Shown here piece by piece: positions 41,723-50,473 of a DNA stretch of 64,000 nucleotides. The notes under the pieces were generated by a model, which did not search any database, was not told where the DNA came from, and was given only the letters and a program-made list of their open reading frames with translations. The DNA comes from Actinoalloteichus_B caeruleus (GTDB taxonomy: Bacteria > Actinomycetota > Actinomycetes > Mycobacteriales > Pseudonocardiaceae). Position numbers and translations under genes: made by a program. The DNA lies in assembly GCF_000718005.1 (NCBI RefSeq), contig NZ_JODV01000003.1; one strand, 5' to 3'. Every line of letters starts with the position of its first letter. Positions within the stretch are counted from its first letter, which is position 1.

Positions 41723-42778
41723 TCACCGGAACCGGGAGCGCAGCGCGGTCGAGTGGTCGATCCACCGGGACAGCAGTTCGGCGGCGGCACCGGAGTCGAT
41801 CGCCGCGGCCGCGCGCTCGAGATTGCCCCGGATGCCGGACGCCAACGGCCCCCGGAAGCCGTCGTGCGCGGTCAGCGCGCCGGCGGCGTTGAGCAGGACG
41901 GCGTCGCGCACCGGCCCGGCGCGCCCCGCGACCAGTTCACGCACCACCTCGGCGTTGAAGTCGGCCTCACCGCCGCGCAGCGCCTCGGCCGTGCCCAGTG
42001 GCACGCCGAGCGCGTCCGGGTCGACGACGTCCTGCCGGACCTGGCCGTCGTGGATGACCCACACCGTCGAGGTGGTGGTCGTGGTCAACTCGTCGAGACC
42101 GTCGTCACCCCGGACCAGCAGCACCGAGTTCCCCCGGCCCGCCAGCACACGGGCGATCACCGGCGCCATCCTCGGGTCGGCGCAGCCGATGAGCCCGGCC
42201 GACGGCTGGGCGGGGTTGGTCAACGGACCGAGGACGTTGAAGGCGGTGGGGATGCCCAGTTCCCGACGGGCCGCGCCGGTGTACCGCATCGCCGGGTGGA
42301 AGGTCGGCGCGAAGCAGAAGCCGATGCCCAGGTCGCGGACGCACTGCTCGACGGCCTCGGGTGTGAGGTCGATCGCGACGCCGAGCCTCTCCAGCACGTC
42401 GGCGGTCCCGCACTTGGACGAGGCCGCCCGGTTGCCGTGCTTGACCACGCGGAGCCCGGCCGCGGCCACCACGATCGAGGTCATGGTGGAGATGTTGACG
42501 GTGTGCGCGCCGTCCCCGCCGGTGCCGACGACGTCGACCGCCCCGGCACCGACCTCGATCCGGCGGGCGTGCCCGAGCATGGCCTCGGCCAGCCCCTCGA
42601 TCTCCTCGGCGACCTCGCCCTTGGCGCGCAACGCGGCGACGAAGCCGCCGATCTGCGCTCCGGTTGCCGTGCCGCTCATGATCTGGTCCATCGCCCACGC
42701 GGTGTCCGCTCGGGACAGGTCGACGCGCGCGGTCAGCCTCGACAGCAGACCGGGCCAGGTCTGGACGGTGTCGGACAC
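41723..42778 (-). CDS. trpD: Anthranilate phosphoribosyltransferase
   Basis: TrpD joins anthranilate to PRPP, the second step of tryptophan synthesis. The 351 residues contain the PRPP-binding GTGGDGAHTVNIST near residue 82-95, KHGNRAASSKCGTADVLE near 110, FCFAPTFHPAMRY and the C-terminal LNAAGALTAHD. The protein is full length. GTG 42778 has GGAG at 6 nt. No other trp gene is in the window. A pseudo-receiver gene ends 11 bp upstream on the same strand, so the two are probably cotranscribed. Confidence 0.97.
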   Translation of the reverse strand: MSDTVQTWPGLLSRLTARVDLSRADTAWAMDQIMSGTATGAQIGGFVAALRAKGEVAEEIEGLAEAMLGHARRIEVGAGAVDVVGTGGDGAHTVNISTMTSIVVAAAGLRVVKHGNRAASSKCGTADVLERLGVAIDLTPEAVEQCVRDLGIGFCFAPTFHPAMRYTGAARRELGIPTAFNVLGPLTNPAQPSAGLIGCADPRMAPVIARVLAGRGNSVLLVRGDDGLDELTTTTTSTVWVIHDGQVRQDVVDPDALGVPLGTAEALRGGEADFNAEVVRELVAGRAGPVRDAVLLNAAGALTAHDGFRGPLASGIRGNLERAAAAIDSGAAAELLSRWIDHSTALRSRFR

Positions 42779-42789
42779 GGCGGCTCCGT

Positions 42790-43200
42790 TCAGCCGTGCA
42801 CGACCGGCAACGCCGTCGTGCGGAGGACTTCGGCGACCGTCTCGGCCGCCGCCAGCGGGTCGAGCGGGTGCACCAGCACCGCGTCAGCCTGGGACCAGGT
42901 GGCCAACCACCGGTCGTCCCGCCGGCGGACCACGATCACGACAGGGGGACAGGCCGCGATCTCGTTCTTGAGCTGCCGCGAGATGCCCATCCCACCGGTC
43001 GGCTGGGCCTCACCGTCGAGGATCAGCAGGTCGGCGCCACCCTCGTCGACGACGGACACGACCTCGTCGATGGTGGCCGCCTCCACGTACCTGACCCGGC
43101 CCAGGTCCGGGGCGGGGCGCCGGCCGACGGCGGTCATGATCGCGTCCCGCACCTCGGGGCGGTGGCTGAACACCAGGACGTTGGTGATGTTCGTGCTCAT
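42790..43200 (-). CDS. Stand-alone degenerate response-regulator receiver domain
   Basis: A 136-residue protein made only of a receiver-like fold: TNVLVFSHRPEVRDAIMTA, then VVDEGGADLLILDGEAQPTGG with Asp 62 at the phosphorylation position, PPVVIVVRRRDD and ADAVLVHPLDPLAAAETV. The N-terminal acidic pair is replaced (FSHRPE), the Thr/Ser is Arg-like, and the conserved Lys before Pro is His, so normal phosphotransfer is doubtful. There is no output domain. No histidine kinase is nearby. It is tightly placed before trpD, and its ATG 43200 has GGAGG about 11 nt upstream. Confidence 0.82.
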   Translation of the reverse strand: MSTNITNVLVFSHRPEVRDAIMTAVGRRPAPDLGRVRYVEAATIDEVVSVVDEGGADLLILDGEAQPTGGMGISRQLKNEIAACPPVVIVVRRRDDRWLATWSQADAVLVHPLDPLAAAETVAEVLRTTALPVVHG

Positions 43201-43252
43201 CTGCGCCTGAACCTCCAGCGGGATCGCGAGCGATGCCCGCTGATGCTATCCG

Positions 43253-43681
43253 TTAACCGACCTCGGGTTGGAGGGCCTCCCAGCCCCGGGCGTCGCCGCC
43301 GAGCCGCTGCGCGAGGCCCGCCATCCGCGACCGCTCCTGGGAGCAGTGCAGCGCGTCGAGCAGCTGGGTGCGCGTGGCGGTGAGCGTGACCCGCCCGTCC
43401 GGACCGGCCTCTGTCCCCGTGCGCGCCGCGTAGCCCTCGGCCGTCACCGACTCCACCGCGCGCGCGACGCGATCGGGTGGCAGCACGAGGTGGTGCCGGA
43501 GCAACGCGGGCTCGGTGGGCCGCCACCTCGTCCCCCTGGCGAGGCTCGCCGAGGCGGCCTCGGTGTCGTCGAAAGCCGTGACGACCACCACGAGCCGGGG
43601 GTCGTCGGGATCGAGGTCAGGGCTCGGACGACGGCGGCCGAACCCCAACCGCCGCCAGAACCCGCCGCGTTCGGTGGTCAT
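43253..43681 (-). CDS. Conserved actinobacterial protein of unknown function
   Basis: A 142-residue soluble protein. After a basic start (TERGGFWRRLGFGRRRPSP) comes a ferredoxin-like pattern: RLVVVVTAFDDTEAASASLA, LLRHHLVLPPDRVARAVESV, GRVTLTATRTQLLDALHCSQ, and a terminal helix ERSRMAGLAQRLGG. The alternation of strands and helices suggests a small regulatory or binding domain, but no family is recognised. ATG 43681 has GAGAGGA at about 9 nt. It precedes the receiver/trpD pair on the same strand by 52 bp and diverges from ctaE. Confidence 0.75.
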   Translation of the reverse strand: MTTERGGFWRRLGFGRRRPSPDLDPDDPRLVVVVTAFDDTEAASASLARGTRWRPTEPALLRHHLVLPPDRVARAVESVTAEGYAARTGTEAGPDGRVTLTATRTQLLDALHCSQERSRMAGLAQRLGGDARGWEALQPEVG

Positions 43682-43913
43682 GTCCCGGTGTCCTCTCCCC
43701 CCGCCGACCCCGGCCGGTGGCCGTGGCCGGTGCTGGCCCTTCGGCAGGTCACGCCCGAGATCGTCTCCCCGGGGGGCGACGGGCGTGAACCTGGTCCGCT
43801 CGCGGCAACCGCATGACCCGAACGGGGCCGCCCGAGCGGCTCGGCCGTCCACGATGGCGACCCGTCGCCGCGCCGGACCCGGGACCCGACCGGGCGAGCG
43901 GAGTTCCTCCAAG

Positions 43914-43920
43914 TAATAAT
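43914..43920 (+). promoter_or_regulatory. -10 element of the ctaE-qcrCAB promoter (TAATAAT)
   Basis: TAATAAT ends exactly 7 nt before GTG 43928. This matches the leaderless spacing used elsewhere in the window and selects GTG 43928 over ATG 43919, which lies inside the element. Confidence 0.65.
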
Positions 43921-43927
43921 GCGTCGC

Positions 43928-44530
43928 GTGACAACGGCATCGCCCTCCATCAGCCAACGCGTGCACACGCTGAACCGACCCAACATGGTCAGTGTCGGCA
44001 CCATCGTCTGGTTGTCCAGCGAGCTGATGTTCTTCGCTGGGCTCTTCGCCATGTTCTTCACGGTGAAGGCACAGAACGATGGGCCGTGGCCGCCGCCTCC
44101 GGCGGAGTTGAACCTCGCCTACGCGGCGCCGTTCACCATCATCCTGATCCTGTCGTCGGTGACATGCCAGCTCGGTGTGTTCGCGGCGGAGCGGGGCGAC
44201 GTCTTCGGACTGCGTCGGTGGTACATGGTGACCCTGATCATGGGCGCCATCTTCGTCGCGGGTCAGGCCGGCGAGTACTACACGATGATCGTCCACCACG
44301 ACACCACGATCGCCTCCTCGGCCTACGGCACGGTCTTCTACATGACGACCGGCTTCCACGGGCTGCACGTGATCGGTGGACTCGTGGCGTTCGTGTACCT
44401 GCTCATGCGGACGAGGATGAGCAAGTTCACGCCTGCCCAGGCGACCTCGGCGATCGTCGTGTCGTACTACTGGCACTTCGTGGACATCGTGTGGATCGGG
44501 CTGTTCGCCTGCATCTACCTGGTCCCCTGA
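43928..44530 (+). CDS. ctaE: Cytochrome c oxidase subunit III
   Basis: A 200-residue five-helix subunit III of the aa3 oxidase. It starts TTASPSISQRVHTLNRPNMVS and runs into VGTIVWLSSELMFFAGLFAMFF, with the conserved SSELMFFA at the start of helix 1. GFHGLHVIGG and SYYWHFVDIVWIGLFACIYL are the usual C-terminal motifs. GTG 43928 is preferred to ATG 43919 because of the -10 spacing. It heads an operon with qcrC (46-bp gap), qcrA and qcrB, so oxidase and bcc complex are made together. Confidence 0.96.
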   Translation: MTTASPSISQRVHTLNRPNMVSVGTIVWLSSELMFFAGLFAMFFTVKAQNDGPWPPPPAELNLAYAAPFTIILILSSVTCQLGVFAAERGDVFGLRRWYMVTLIMGAIFVAGQAGEYYTMIVHHDTTIASSAYGTVFYMTTGFHGLHVIGGLVAFVYLLMRTRMSKFTPAQATSAIVVSYYWHFVDIVWIGLFACIYLVP

Positions 44531-44576
44531 TCTCTTCCGTCCGTGCCTGAACTCGACAGCAAGGGTTGCCGCACAC

Positions 44577-45389
44577 ATGACCACCACCGCTAAGCGGCGG
44601 AGCGGGTTCCGTTCCAAGCTGCGCCGCCGGATCTCCGGCGTACTCGTGCTGGGCGCCGCGCTGTTCGGAGCGGGTGCGCTCTACAGCGCCCTCGTGCCCA
44701 CTCCGCACGTCGCGACCGCCAGCGAGCAGGCCTCACTGGTGGCCGAAGGCGAGCGGCTGTACAACAACGCGTGCATCACCTGCCACGGGAGCAACCTGGA
44801 GGGCGTGACCGACCGGGGGCCGAGCCTGATCGGCGTCGGTGAGGCCGCCGTCCACTTCCAGGTCTCCACCGGCCGGATGCCGATGGCGCGCCAGGAGGCG
44901 CAGGCCCAGCGCAAGCCGTCGAAGTACTCCCCGCAGGAGGTCGACGCCCTCGGCGCGTACATCCAGGCGAACGGGGGCGGCCCCGAGACGCCGGAGGCCA
45001 CCGGCGAGGCGCTGCGAGGTGAGAACCCGGCTCGCGGTGGCGAGCTGTTCCGCCTGAACTGCGCGTCCTGCCACAACTTCACCGGTCGTGGTGGAGCGCT
45101 GTCCTCGGGCAAGTTCGCCCCCGCGTTGGACGGGGTGACCGAGGACGAGATCTACACCGCGATGCTCACGGGGCCGCAGAACATGCCGGTCTTCTCCGAC
45201 CGGCAGCTCACCCCGGAGGAGAAGCAGGACATCATCGCGTACGTCAAGTCCGTGTCGGACGGCAACAACAGCCCGGGCGGACTCACCGCGCTCGGCGGCT
45301 TCGGCCCGGCGGTGGAGGGCGTCATCATCTTCGTCGTCGGAATCGGCGCGTTGGTGGGCATCACCATGTGGATCGGAGCCAAGCAATGA
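44577..45389 (+). CDS. qcrC: Cytochrome bc1 diheme cytochrome c subunit
   Basis: Diheme cytochrome cc subunit that carries electrons straight from the bcc complex to CtaC, replacing soluble cytochrome c. The 270 residues have an N-terminal membrane anchor (about 20-42), two haem-binding CxxCH sites (CITCH and CASCH), Met-containing loops for the sixth ligand (STGRMPM, TGPQNMPVF), and a C-terminal helix (GVIIFVVGIGALVGITMW). ATG 44577 lies 46 bp after ctaE. The stop overlaps the qcrA start by 4 bp. Confidence 0.97.
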   Translation: MTTTAKRRSGFRSKLRRRISGVLVLGAALFGAGALYSALVPTPHVATASEQASLVAEGERLYNNACITCHGSNLEGVTDRGPSLIGVGEAAVHFQVSTGRMPMARQEAQAQRKPSKYSPQEVDALGAYIQANGGGPETPEATGEALRGENPARGGELFRLNCASCHNFTGRGGALSSGKFAPALDGVTEDEIYTAMLTGPQNMPVFSDRQLTPEEKQDIIAYVKSVSDGNNSPGGLTALGGFGPAVEGVIIFVVGIGALVGITMWIGAKQ

Positions 45390-46528
45390 GCGGGCAGGAG
45401 AAGGGCGTCCCGAGCGACGCCGAGCTCGCGGACATGAGCCAGGACGAGCTGGTGCGCCTCGGCGTCCAACTGGACGACGTCGAGCTGGTCAAGTACAAGG
45501 ACCGGTGGCCGGTCAAGGGGACCAGGGCGGAGAAGCGCGCCGAGCGGCAGGTGGCGGCGTGGTTCATCCTCGCCGCGGTCTCGGGCCTGGCCTTCATCGT
45601 CCTGTACGTCGTCTGGCCGTGGCAGTACGAGAGCCCCTTCTCCGAAGGGCACTTCCTGTACTCGCTGTACACGCCCCTGATCGGCATCACCCTCGGCCTG
45701 TCCATCCTCGCGGTCGGCATCGGCGTCATCTCCTACGCCAAGAAGTTCGTGCCCGAGGAGATGGCGGTGCAGCAGCGCCACGACGGCGGGTCCTCGGAGG
45801 TCGACAAGCGGACGACCGCCGCGCTGCTCGCGGACTCCGGTCAGCGCAGCGGCCTCGCCCGGCGTTCGCTGATCAAGCGCACCGGGCTCGCCGGGGCCGG
45901 CGTGTTCGGCGTCGGTCTGGGGGTCTTCGCCCTCGGCGGGCTGGTCAGGAACCCGTGGGCGCACAGCGACAGCCCCGACTCCCTCTGGCACACCGGGTGG
46001 CGCTCCTACGACGGCGAGAAGGTCTACCTCCGCCGGGACACCGGAGATCCGCACGAGATCTCGCTGGTCCGCCCCGAGGACCTCAAGGCCGGTGGTTTCG
46101 AGACGGTCTTCCCGTTCCGCGAGTCCGAGCGGGGTGACGACCACGCGCTCTTCAAGGCGCTGCGCAAGTCGGACAACCCGGTCATGCTGATCCGGCTGCG
46201 GCCGGGCTCGGAACCGACCAAGCGCAAGGGCCAGGAGACCTTCAACTACGGCGACTACTACGCCTACTCGAAGATCTGCACCCACCTCGGCTGCCCGACC
46301 TCGCTGTTCGAGCAGCAGACCGGTCGGCTGCTGTGCCCCTGCCACCAGTCGCAGTTCGACGTGGTGCACAGCTACGCCAAGCCCATCTTCGGCCCCGCGA
46401 CCCGGTCGTTGCCCCAGCTGCCGATCATGGTCGACGAGGACGGGTTCCTGGTGACCAACCAGGACACGTCCAACCAGGGCGACTTCATCGAACCCGTCGG
46501 CCCCGGCTTCTGGGAGCGCAAGTCATGA
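45386..46528 (+). CDS. qcrA: Rieske iron-sulfur subunit of the bcc complex
   Basis: A 380-residue Rieske protein with three N-terminal membrane helices, as in other actinobacteria: about 58-80, 95-120 and 170-195 (GLAGAGVFGVGLGVFALGGL). The twin basic LARRSLIKRTG before helix 3 resembles a Tat-type signal. The [2Fe-2S] ligands are in CTHLGCP and CPCHQSQF, two Cys and two His. ATG 45386 overlaps the qcrC stop (ATGA), and its own stop overlaps qcrB likewise. GGAGCC precedes the start. Confidence 0.97.
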   Translation: MSGQEKGVPSDAELADMSQDELVRLGVQLDDVELVKYKDRWPVKGTRAEKRAERQVAAWFILAAVSGLAFIVLYVVWPWQYESPFSEGHFLYSLYTPLIGITLGLSILAVGIGVISYAKKFVPEEMAVQQRHDGGSSEVDKRTTAALLADSGQRSGLARRSLIKRTGLAGAGVFGVGLGVFALGGLVRNPWAHSDSPDSLWHTGWRSYDGEKVYLRRDTGDPHEISLVRPEDLKAGGFETVFPFRESERGDDHALFKALRKSDNPVMLIRLRPGSEPTKRKGQETFNYGDYYAYSKICTHLGCPTSLFEQQTGRLLCPCHQSQFDVVHSYAKPIFGPATRSLPQLPIMVDEDGFLVTNQDTSNQGDFIEPVGPGFWERKS

Positions 46529-48228
46529 CGACGCTGAACACCAAGCCGACCCGTCCCCAGGGGGCAGCGGCTCGGGCGGCGGCAGCGGGCGCCACCTGGG
46601 CGGACGACCGCTTCCACATGGCCAAGGGCATGCGGCGGCAGCTGAACAAGGTCTTCCCGACGCACTGGTCGTTCATGCTCGGTGAGATCGCCCTCTACAG
46701 CTTCATCGTGCTGCTGCTGACGGGCACCTACCTGGCGCTGTTCTTCGACCCGTCGATGGAGCACGTCGAGTACCAGGGCGTGCTGGAGAACATGCGGGGC
46801 ATCGAGATGTCCCGCGCCTACGCCTCGTCGCTGGACATCTCGTTCGAGGTGCGCGGTGGCCTCTTCGCCCGGCAGGTCCACCACTGGGCGGCCCTGCTGT
46901 TCATGGCGGCGATCGTGGTGCACATGCTCCGCGTGTTCTTCACCGGGGCGTTCCGGAAGCCGCGTGAGCTGAACTGGGTGATCGGCATCCTGCTGTTCGT
47001 CCTCGGCATGTTCGAGGGCTTCACCGGCTACTCGCTGCCGGACGACCTGCTCTCCGGCACCGGCCTCCGGATCGCCTCCGGGATCGTGCTGTCGATCCCC
47101 GTGATCGGTACCTGGGTCCACTGGGCGCTGTTCGGCGGGGAGTTCCCCGGCTACGAGATCATCCCGCGCTTCTACACCATCCACATCCTGGTGCTGCCCG
47201 GCATCATCCTCGCGTTGATCGCCATCCACCTCGGTCTGGTCTGGTACCAGAAGCACACCCAGTTCCCGGGCGTGGGGCGCAAGGAGACCAACGTCGTCGG
47301 CGTCCGCATCATGCCGGTGTTCGCGGTCAAGGCCGGTGGCTTCTTCGCGGTGGTCTTCGGTGTGCTGGCGCTGATGGGCGGCATCTTCCAGATCAACGCG
47401 ATCTGGAACATCGGTCCGTACAACGCGTCGCAGGTGTCCGCGGGGTCCCAACCGGACTGGTACATGATCTGGACCGACGGCATGACGCGACTATGGCCGT
47501 CGTGGGAGATCTACCTCGGGAACTACATGATCCCGGCGGTGTTCTGGCCGACGGTCGTGGGCATGGGGCTGATCTTCACGGTGGCCGGGGCCTATCCCTG
47601 GATCGAGAAGAAGTTCACCAAGGACGACGCGCACCACAACCTGTTGCAGCGTCCGAGGGACGCCCCGGTCCGCACCGGGCTCGGGATGATGGCCATCACC
47701 TTCTTCATGGTGCTGCTCATCTCCGGTGCCAACGACATCGTCGCCGAGCAGTTCGACATCTCGTTGAACGCGATGACCTGGGCCGGTCGGATCGGGTTGC
47801 TGCTGCTGCCGCCGCTGGCCTACCTGATCACCTACCGGGTCTGCCTCGGCCTCCAGCACCACGACCGCGAGGTGTTGGAGCACGGCATCGAGACCGGCAT
47901 CATCCGGCGGCTGCCGCACGGTGAGTTCATCGAGGTCCACCAGCCCCTGGGTGGGGTGGACGACCACGGTCACGCGGTCCCGCTGCCCTACCAGGGCGCC
48001 GCGGTTCCGAAGCGGATGAACCAGCTGGGCTCGGCGGGCCACCCGGTCGAGGGGAGCCTGCTGACCCCGGACCCGCCGGAGGAGACCCGGTCGTTGCGGG
48101 ACGCGCACGGCGAGAACGTCAACCTGCTCGGCGGGGAGAACCGTCGGGCCGACGAGTCGGGCCAGGGCGAGGGCGACGACGAGGGCATCGGCGGCGCCAC
48201 GAACGAGGAGTCGCCGAAGAAGCGGTGA
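46525..48228 (+). CDS. qcrB: Cytochrome b subunit of the bcc complex
   Basis: A 567-residue cytochrome b that oxidises menaquinol, with eight membrane helices followed by a hydrophilic C-terminal extension of about 120 residues (GESLL-type end, DDEGIGGATNEESPKKR). Haem-ligand histidines lie in QVHHWAALLFMAAIVVHML and YTIHILVLPGIILALIAIHL. The Qo-site PEWY of other organisms reads P-D-W-Y (near residue 310), usual in actinobacteria. ATG 46525 overlaps the qcrA stop. QcrB is the target of antimycobacterial drugs in relatives. A hairpin at 48250 ends the operon. Confidence 0.97.
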   Translation: MTTLNTKPTRPQGAAARAAAAGATWADDRFHMAKGMRRQLNKVFPTHWSFMLGEIALYSFIVLLLTGTYLALFFDPSMEHVEYQGVLENMRGIEMSRAYASSLDISFEVRGGLFARQVHHWAALLFMAAIVVHMLRVFFTGAFRKPRELNWVIGILLFVLGMFEGFTGYSLPDDLLSGTGLRIASGIVLSIPVIGTWVHWALFGGEFPGYEIIPRFYTIHILVLPGIILALIAIHLGLVWYQKHTQFPGVGRKETNVVGVRIMPVFAVKAGGFFAVVFGVLALMGGIFQINAIWNIGPYNASQVSAGSQPDWYMIWTDGMTRLWPSWEIYLGNYMIPAVFWPTVVGMGLIFTVAGAYPWIEKKFTKDDAHHNLLQRPRDAPVRTGLGMMAITFFMVLLISGANDIVAEQFDISLNAMTWAGRIGLLLLPPLAYLITYRVCLGLQHHDREVLEHGIETGIIRRLPHGEFIEVHQPLGGVDDHGHAVPLPYQGAAVPKRMNQLGSAGHPVEGSLLTPDPPEETRSLRDAHGENVNLLGGENRRADESGQGEGDDEGIGGATNEESPKKR

Positions 48229-48249
48229 CGACGTGGCACCACGTCGGAC

Positions 48250-48279
48250 GGGGGCGGTCACCCACGGGTGACCGCCCCC
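48250..48279 (+). terminator. Hairpin terminator after the ctaE-qcrCAB operon
   Basis: A perfect 14-bp stem (48250-48263 with 48266-48279) with a 2-nt loop, 21 bases past the qcrB stop. Confidence 0.8.
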
Positions 48280-48391
48280 GTCGTCGTCTCCGGGCTGGCG
48301 GGCGAGCCGGGGGTGGGACACCGGCGCGGTCCGGTGGGTTGGCGGCTCCTAGACTGCGGGACAGCAGTGGGGTGTGTCTCCGGGAGGTTCC

Positions 48392-48679
48392 GTGATTACC
48401 GCGATCGTGCTCATCCAGGCCGAGGCCGACCGGATCCCCGAGGCCGCGCAGGCCATCGCGGACCTCGACGGGGTGACCGAGGTGTACTCGTGCGCCGGGG
48501 ACGTGGACCTGATCGCCATGATCCGCGTCGGGGAGCACGAGCGGCTCGCCGAGATCATCCCGGGAGGGATCGGCCGGGTTCCTGGCGTGGTCGACACGGA
48601 CACGCACATCGCGTTCCGCAGCTACTCGCGCCAGGACATCGAGGCCACCTTCTCCCTCGGCCTCGAGAACGGCGACTGA
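48392..48679 (+). CDS. Stand-alone Lrp/AsnC ligand-binding domain protein
   Basis: A 95-residue protein consisting of the RAM (effector-binding) domain of Lrp/AsnC regulators without the DNA-binding half. It begins ITAIVLIQAEADRIPEAAQA and contains the typical DLDGVTEVYSCAGDVDLIAMI, followed by VVDTDTHIAFRSYSRQD. Such proteins form ring oligomers that bind amino acids or similar ligands. GTG 48392 follows GGAGG; a -10 TAGACT lies at 48350-48355. Convergent with the nuclease gene. Confidence 0.93.
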   Translation: MITAIVLIQAEADRIPEAAQAIADLDGVTEVYSCAGDVDLIAMIRVGEHERLAEIIPGGIGRVPGVVDTDTHIAFRSYSRQDIEATFSLGLENGD

Positions 48680-48702
48680 GGGAGGCTCGCGCCCTGGCCG
48701 GG

Positions 48703-50460
48703 TCAGTCGGGCTGCGCCTGGGCGGCCCGGCCGGCGGCGGCCCTGCCGACCCACTCGCGCCACGCCCCCGCTGACCAGGCCGGTTCGGTCCACGGCCGGG
48801 AGCAGCGCACCATCCGGGTTCCCGGGGTGGACAACCACCGCCAGAGGGCGGCGACCTCCTCCGCGGGTGCTCCCCGCAGCGGGCCGTCCTCCGGGATGAC
48901 CGTCTCCGCCGAGCGGACGAGCAGGTCGACCACCGGCATCGGTGGCACGCCCCGCGGTGCGGAGCCGGCCGAGGCGAGCCGACCGTGGCGCACGACGGCG
49001 AAGTGCCACCCGCCCGCTCCGTCCGGCGCCGCCGCGACGAGCTCCTCGACCTCGGCCAGCGCGGCGAACCGCTGGCCCCGGTCCAGTGACTCCGCCAACC
49101 GCGCGGTGAGGTCCCGGGCGCGTGCGGCGTCCTCGAAGCGCCGTTCCCCGGCGAGGTGGTCGATGCGCTCGGAGAGGGTGTCGAGGAGCCGCCGGTCCCG
49201 GCCGGCGAAGAGCTCCCGCAGCTCGTCGACGGCGGGGCGGTAGGCGTCGACGTCCTGGCGCCCGACGCAGGGTGCCGCGCACCGGCCGAGGTCGAGGAGC
49301 GGGCAGGCCTGTCCTCCTGGTTGCCCACCGGCGGGGATGCGTCGGGTGCACTGCCGCACGGGGGACACCCGCCACAGGGTCTCGACCGCCGTGACGGCGG
49401 CCCGGCGCGAGGGGAACGGGCCGAACGCCAGGGGCCTCGGCTGTCGGACGACGCTGAGCCGGGGGTAGGCCTCGTCGGTCAGCGCCAACCACCACGTGCT
49501 GTCCGGCCTGGTGGACCTCCGGTTGTACCGGGGGCGGTGTGCCGCGAGCAGCCGGAGTTCCCGGACCCTGGCCTCGAGGGGGTGGGAGCACTCCACGTGG
49601 TCCACCCTGGTCGCGAGTGCCGCCATCTCCCGGATCGGGGTCCTGGTCTCGGACGCGGTGAAGTACTGCCGGACCCGCCGGCGCAGGTCGCTCGCGGTCC
49701 CGACGTACAGGACCTCGTCGCGGGGGCCCCGGAAGAGGTAGACACCGGGCGCGTGCGGCAGGTGGGCGGCGAGTTCCCGGTTCCGCCGTCGCGCCGGGCT
49801 CACCTCGGGGGTGTAGTCGAGCAGTTCCTCCAGGGACCGCACCCCCAGTCCCCCGACCCGCTCCAGGAGTCCGTGCAACACGTCCACGGTGGCCCGCGCG
49901 TCGTCCAGGGCGCGGTGCGTGGGTGTGGTGGCGGCGTGGAAGTGCGCGGCGAGCGTGCCGAGCCTGTGGTCGCGGGTCTCGCCTCGGGTGAGCACCCGTC
50001 GAGCCAGGCGCAGGGTGCACACGACGGTGTGCCTCGGCCAGTCGTAGCCCTGGCGGCGGCACGCCGCCCGCAGGAAGCCGACGTCGAAGGAGGCGTTGTG
50101 GGCGACCAGGACGGCCCCCGACGCGAACTCGAGGAACGCGGGCAGCACCGTTCCCAGGCTCGGCGCGCCGGTCACCATGGCCTGGGTGATGCCGGTCAAC
50201 ACCGTGATGGCGGGCGGGATGGGATGTCCGGGGTCGACCAGCGTCCCGAACTCACCGAGCACCTCGCCGCCCCGCACCTTCACGGCCCCGATCTCGGTGA
50301 CGTGGTCGGCCTCCGCGTTCCCCCCGGTCGTCTCGAAGTCGAGGACGACGAAGGTGACCTCGCGCAGCGGAGTCCCCAGTTCGTCGAAGGACAGTTGCGG
50401 GGCGGTGTTCGCCCCGGGACCGGTGGGGGGTGCGCCGAGGAGCGGGTGCCTGGTGCTCAC
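48703..50460 (-). CDS. DEDDh exonuclease fused to UvrC-like GIY-YIG nuclease
   Basis: A 585-residue fusion. N-terminal: a DnaQ/epsilon-type 3'-5' exonuclease (about 35-205; VVLDFETTG, HNASFDVGFL, HRALDDARATVDVL with the DEDDh residues). Middle: a GIY-YIG domain (about 235-315; GVYLFRGPRDEVLYVGTA, with Arg and Glu in ECSHPLEARVRELRLL). Then four Cys (QCTRRIP, ACPLLDLGRCAAPC) matching the iron-sulfur site of UvrC, and a UvrB-binding-like helix ERRFEDAARARDLTARL. The UvrC endonuclease V half is missing. It is the Rv2191-type DNA repair factor of actinobacteria. GTG 50460 has TAGCCT 7 nt upstream. Confidence 0.93.
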   Translation of the reverse strand: MSTRHPLLGAPPTGPGANTAPQLSFDELGTPLREVTFVVLDFETTGGNAEADHVTEIGAVKVRGGEVLGEFGTLVDPGHPIPPAITVLTGITQAMVTGAPSLGTVLPAFLEFASGAVLVAHNASFDVGFLRAACRRQGYDWPRHTVVCTLRLARRVLTRGETRDHRLGTLAAHFHAATTPTHRALDDARATVDVLHGLLERVGGLGVRSLEELLDYTPEVSPARRRNRELAAHLPHAPGVYLFRGPRDEVLYVGTASDLRRRVRQYFTASETRTPIREMAALATRVDHVECSHPLEARVRELRLLAAHRPRYNRRSTRPDSTWWLALTDEAYPRLSVVRQPRPLAFGPFPSRRAAVTAVETLWRVSPVRQCTRRIPAGGQPGGQACPLLDLGRCAAPCVGRQDVDAYRPAVDELRELFAGRDRRLLDTLSERIDHLAGERRFEDAARARDLTARLAESLDRGQRFAALAEVEELVAAAPDGAGGWHFAVVRHGRLASAGSAPRGVPPMPVVDLLVRSAETVIPEDGPLRGAPAEEVAALWRWLSTPGTRMVRCSRPWTEPAWSAGAWREWVGRAAAGRAAQAQPD

Positions 50461-50467
50461 CGGCAGG

Positions 50468-50473
50468 AGGCTA
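50468..50473 (-). promoter_or_regulatory. -10 element of a leaderless promoter (TAGCCT)
   Basis: Minus-strand TAGCCT, CCTGCCG, then GTG 50460, 7-nt spacing. The divergent NYN gene has the same hexamer at 50656. Confidence 0.65.

Noticed and set aside
42779..43252. Trp attenuator or leader peptide before trpD
   Set aside because: The upstream gene ends 11 bp before trpD, and no Trp-codon cluster or alternative hairpins are visible.
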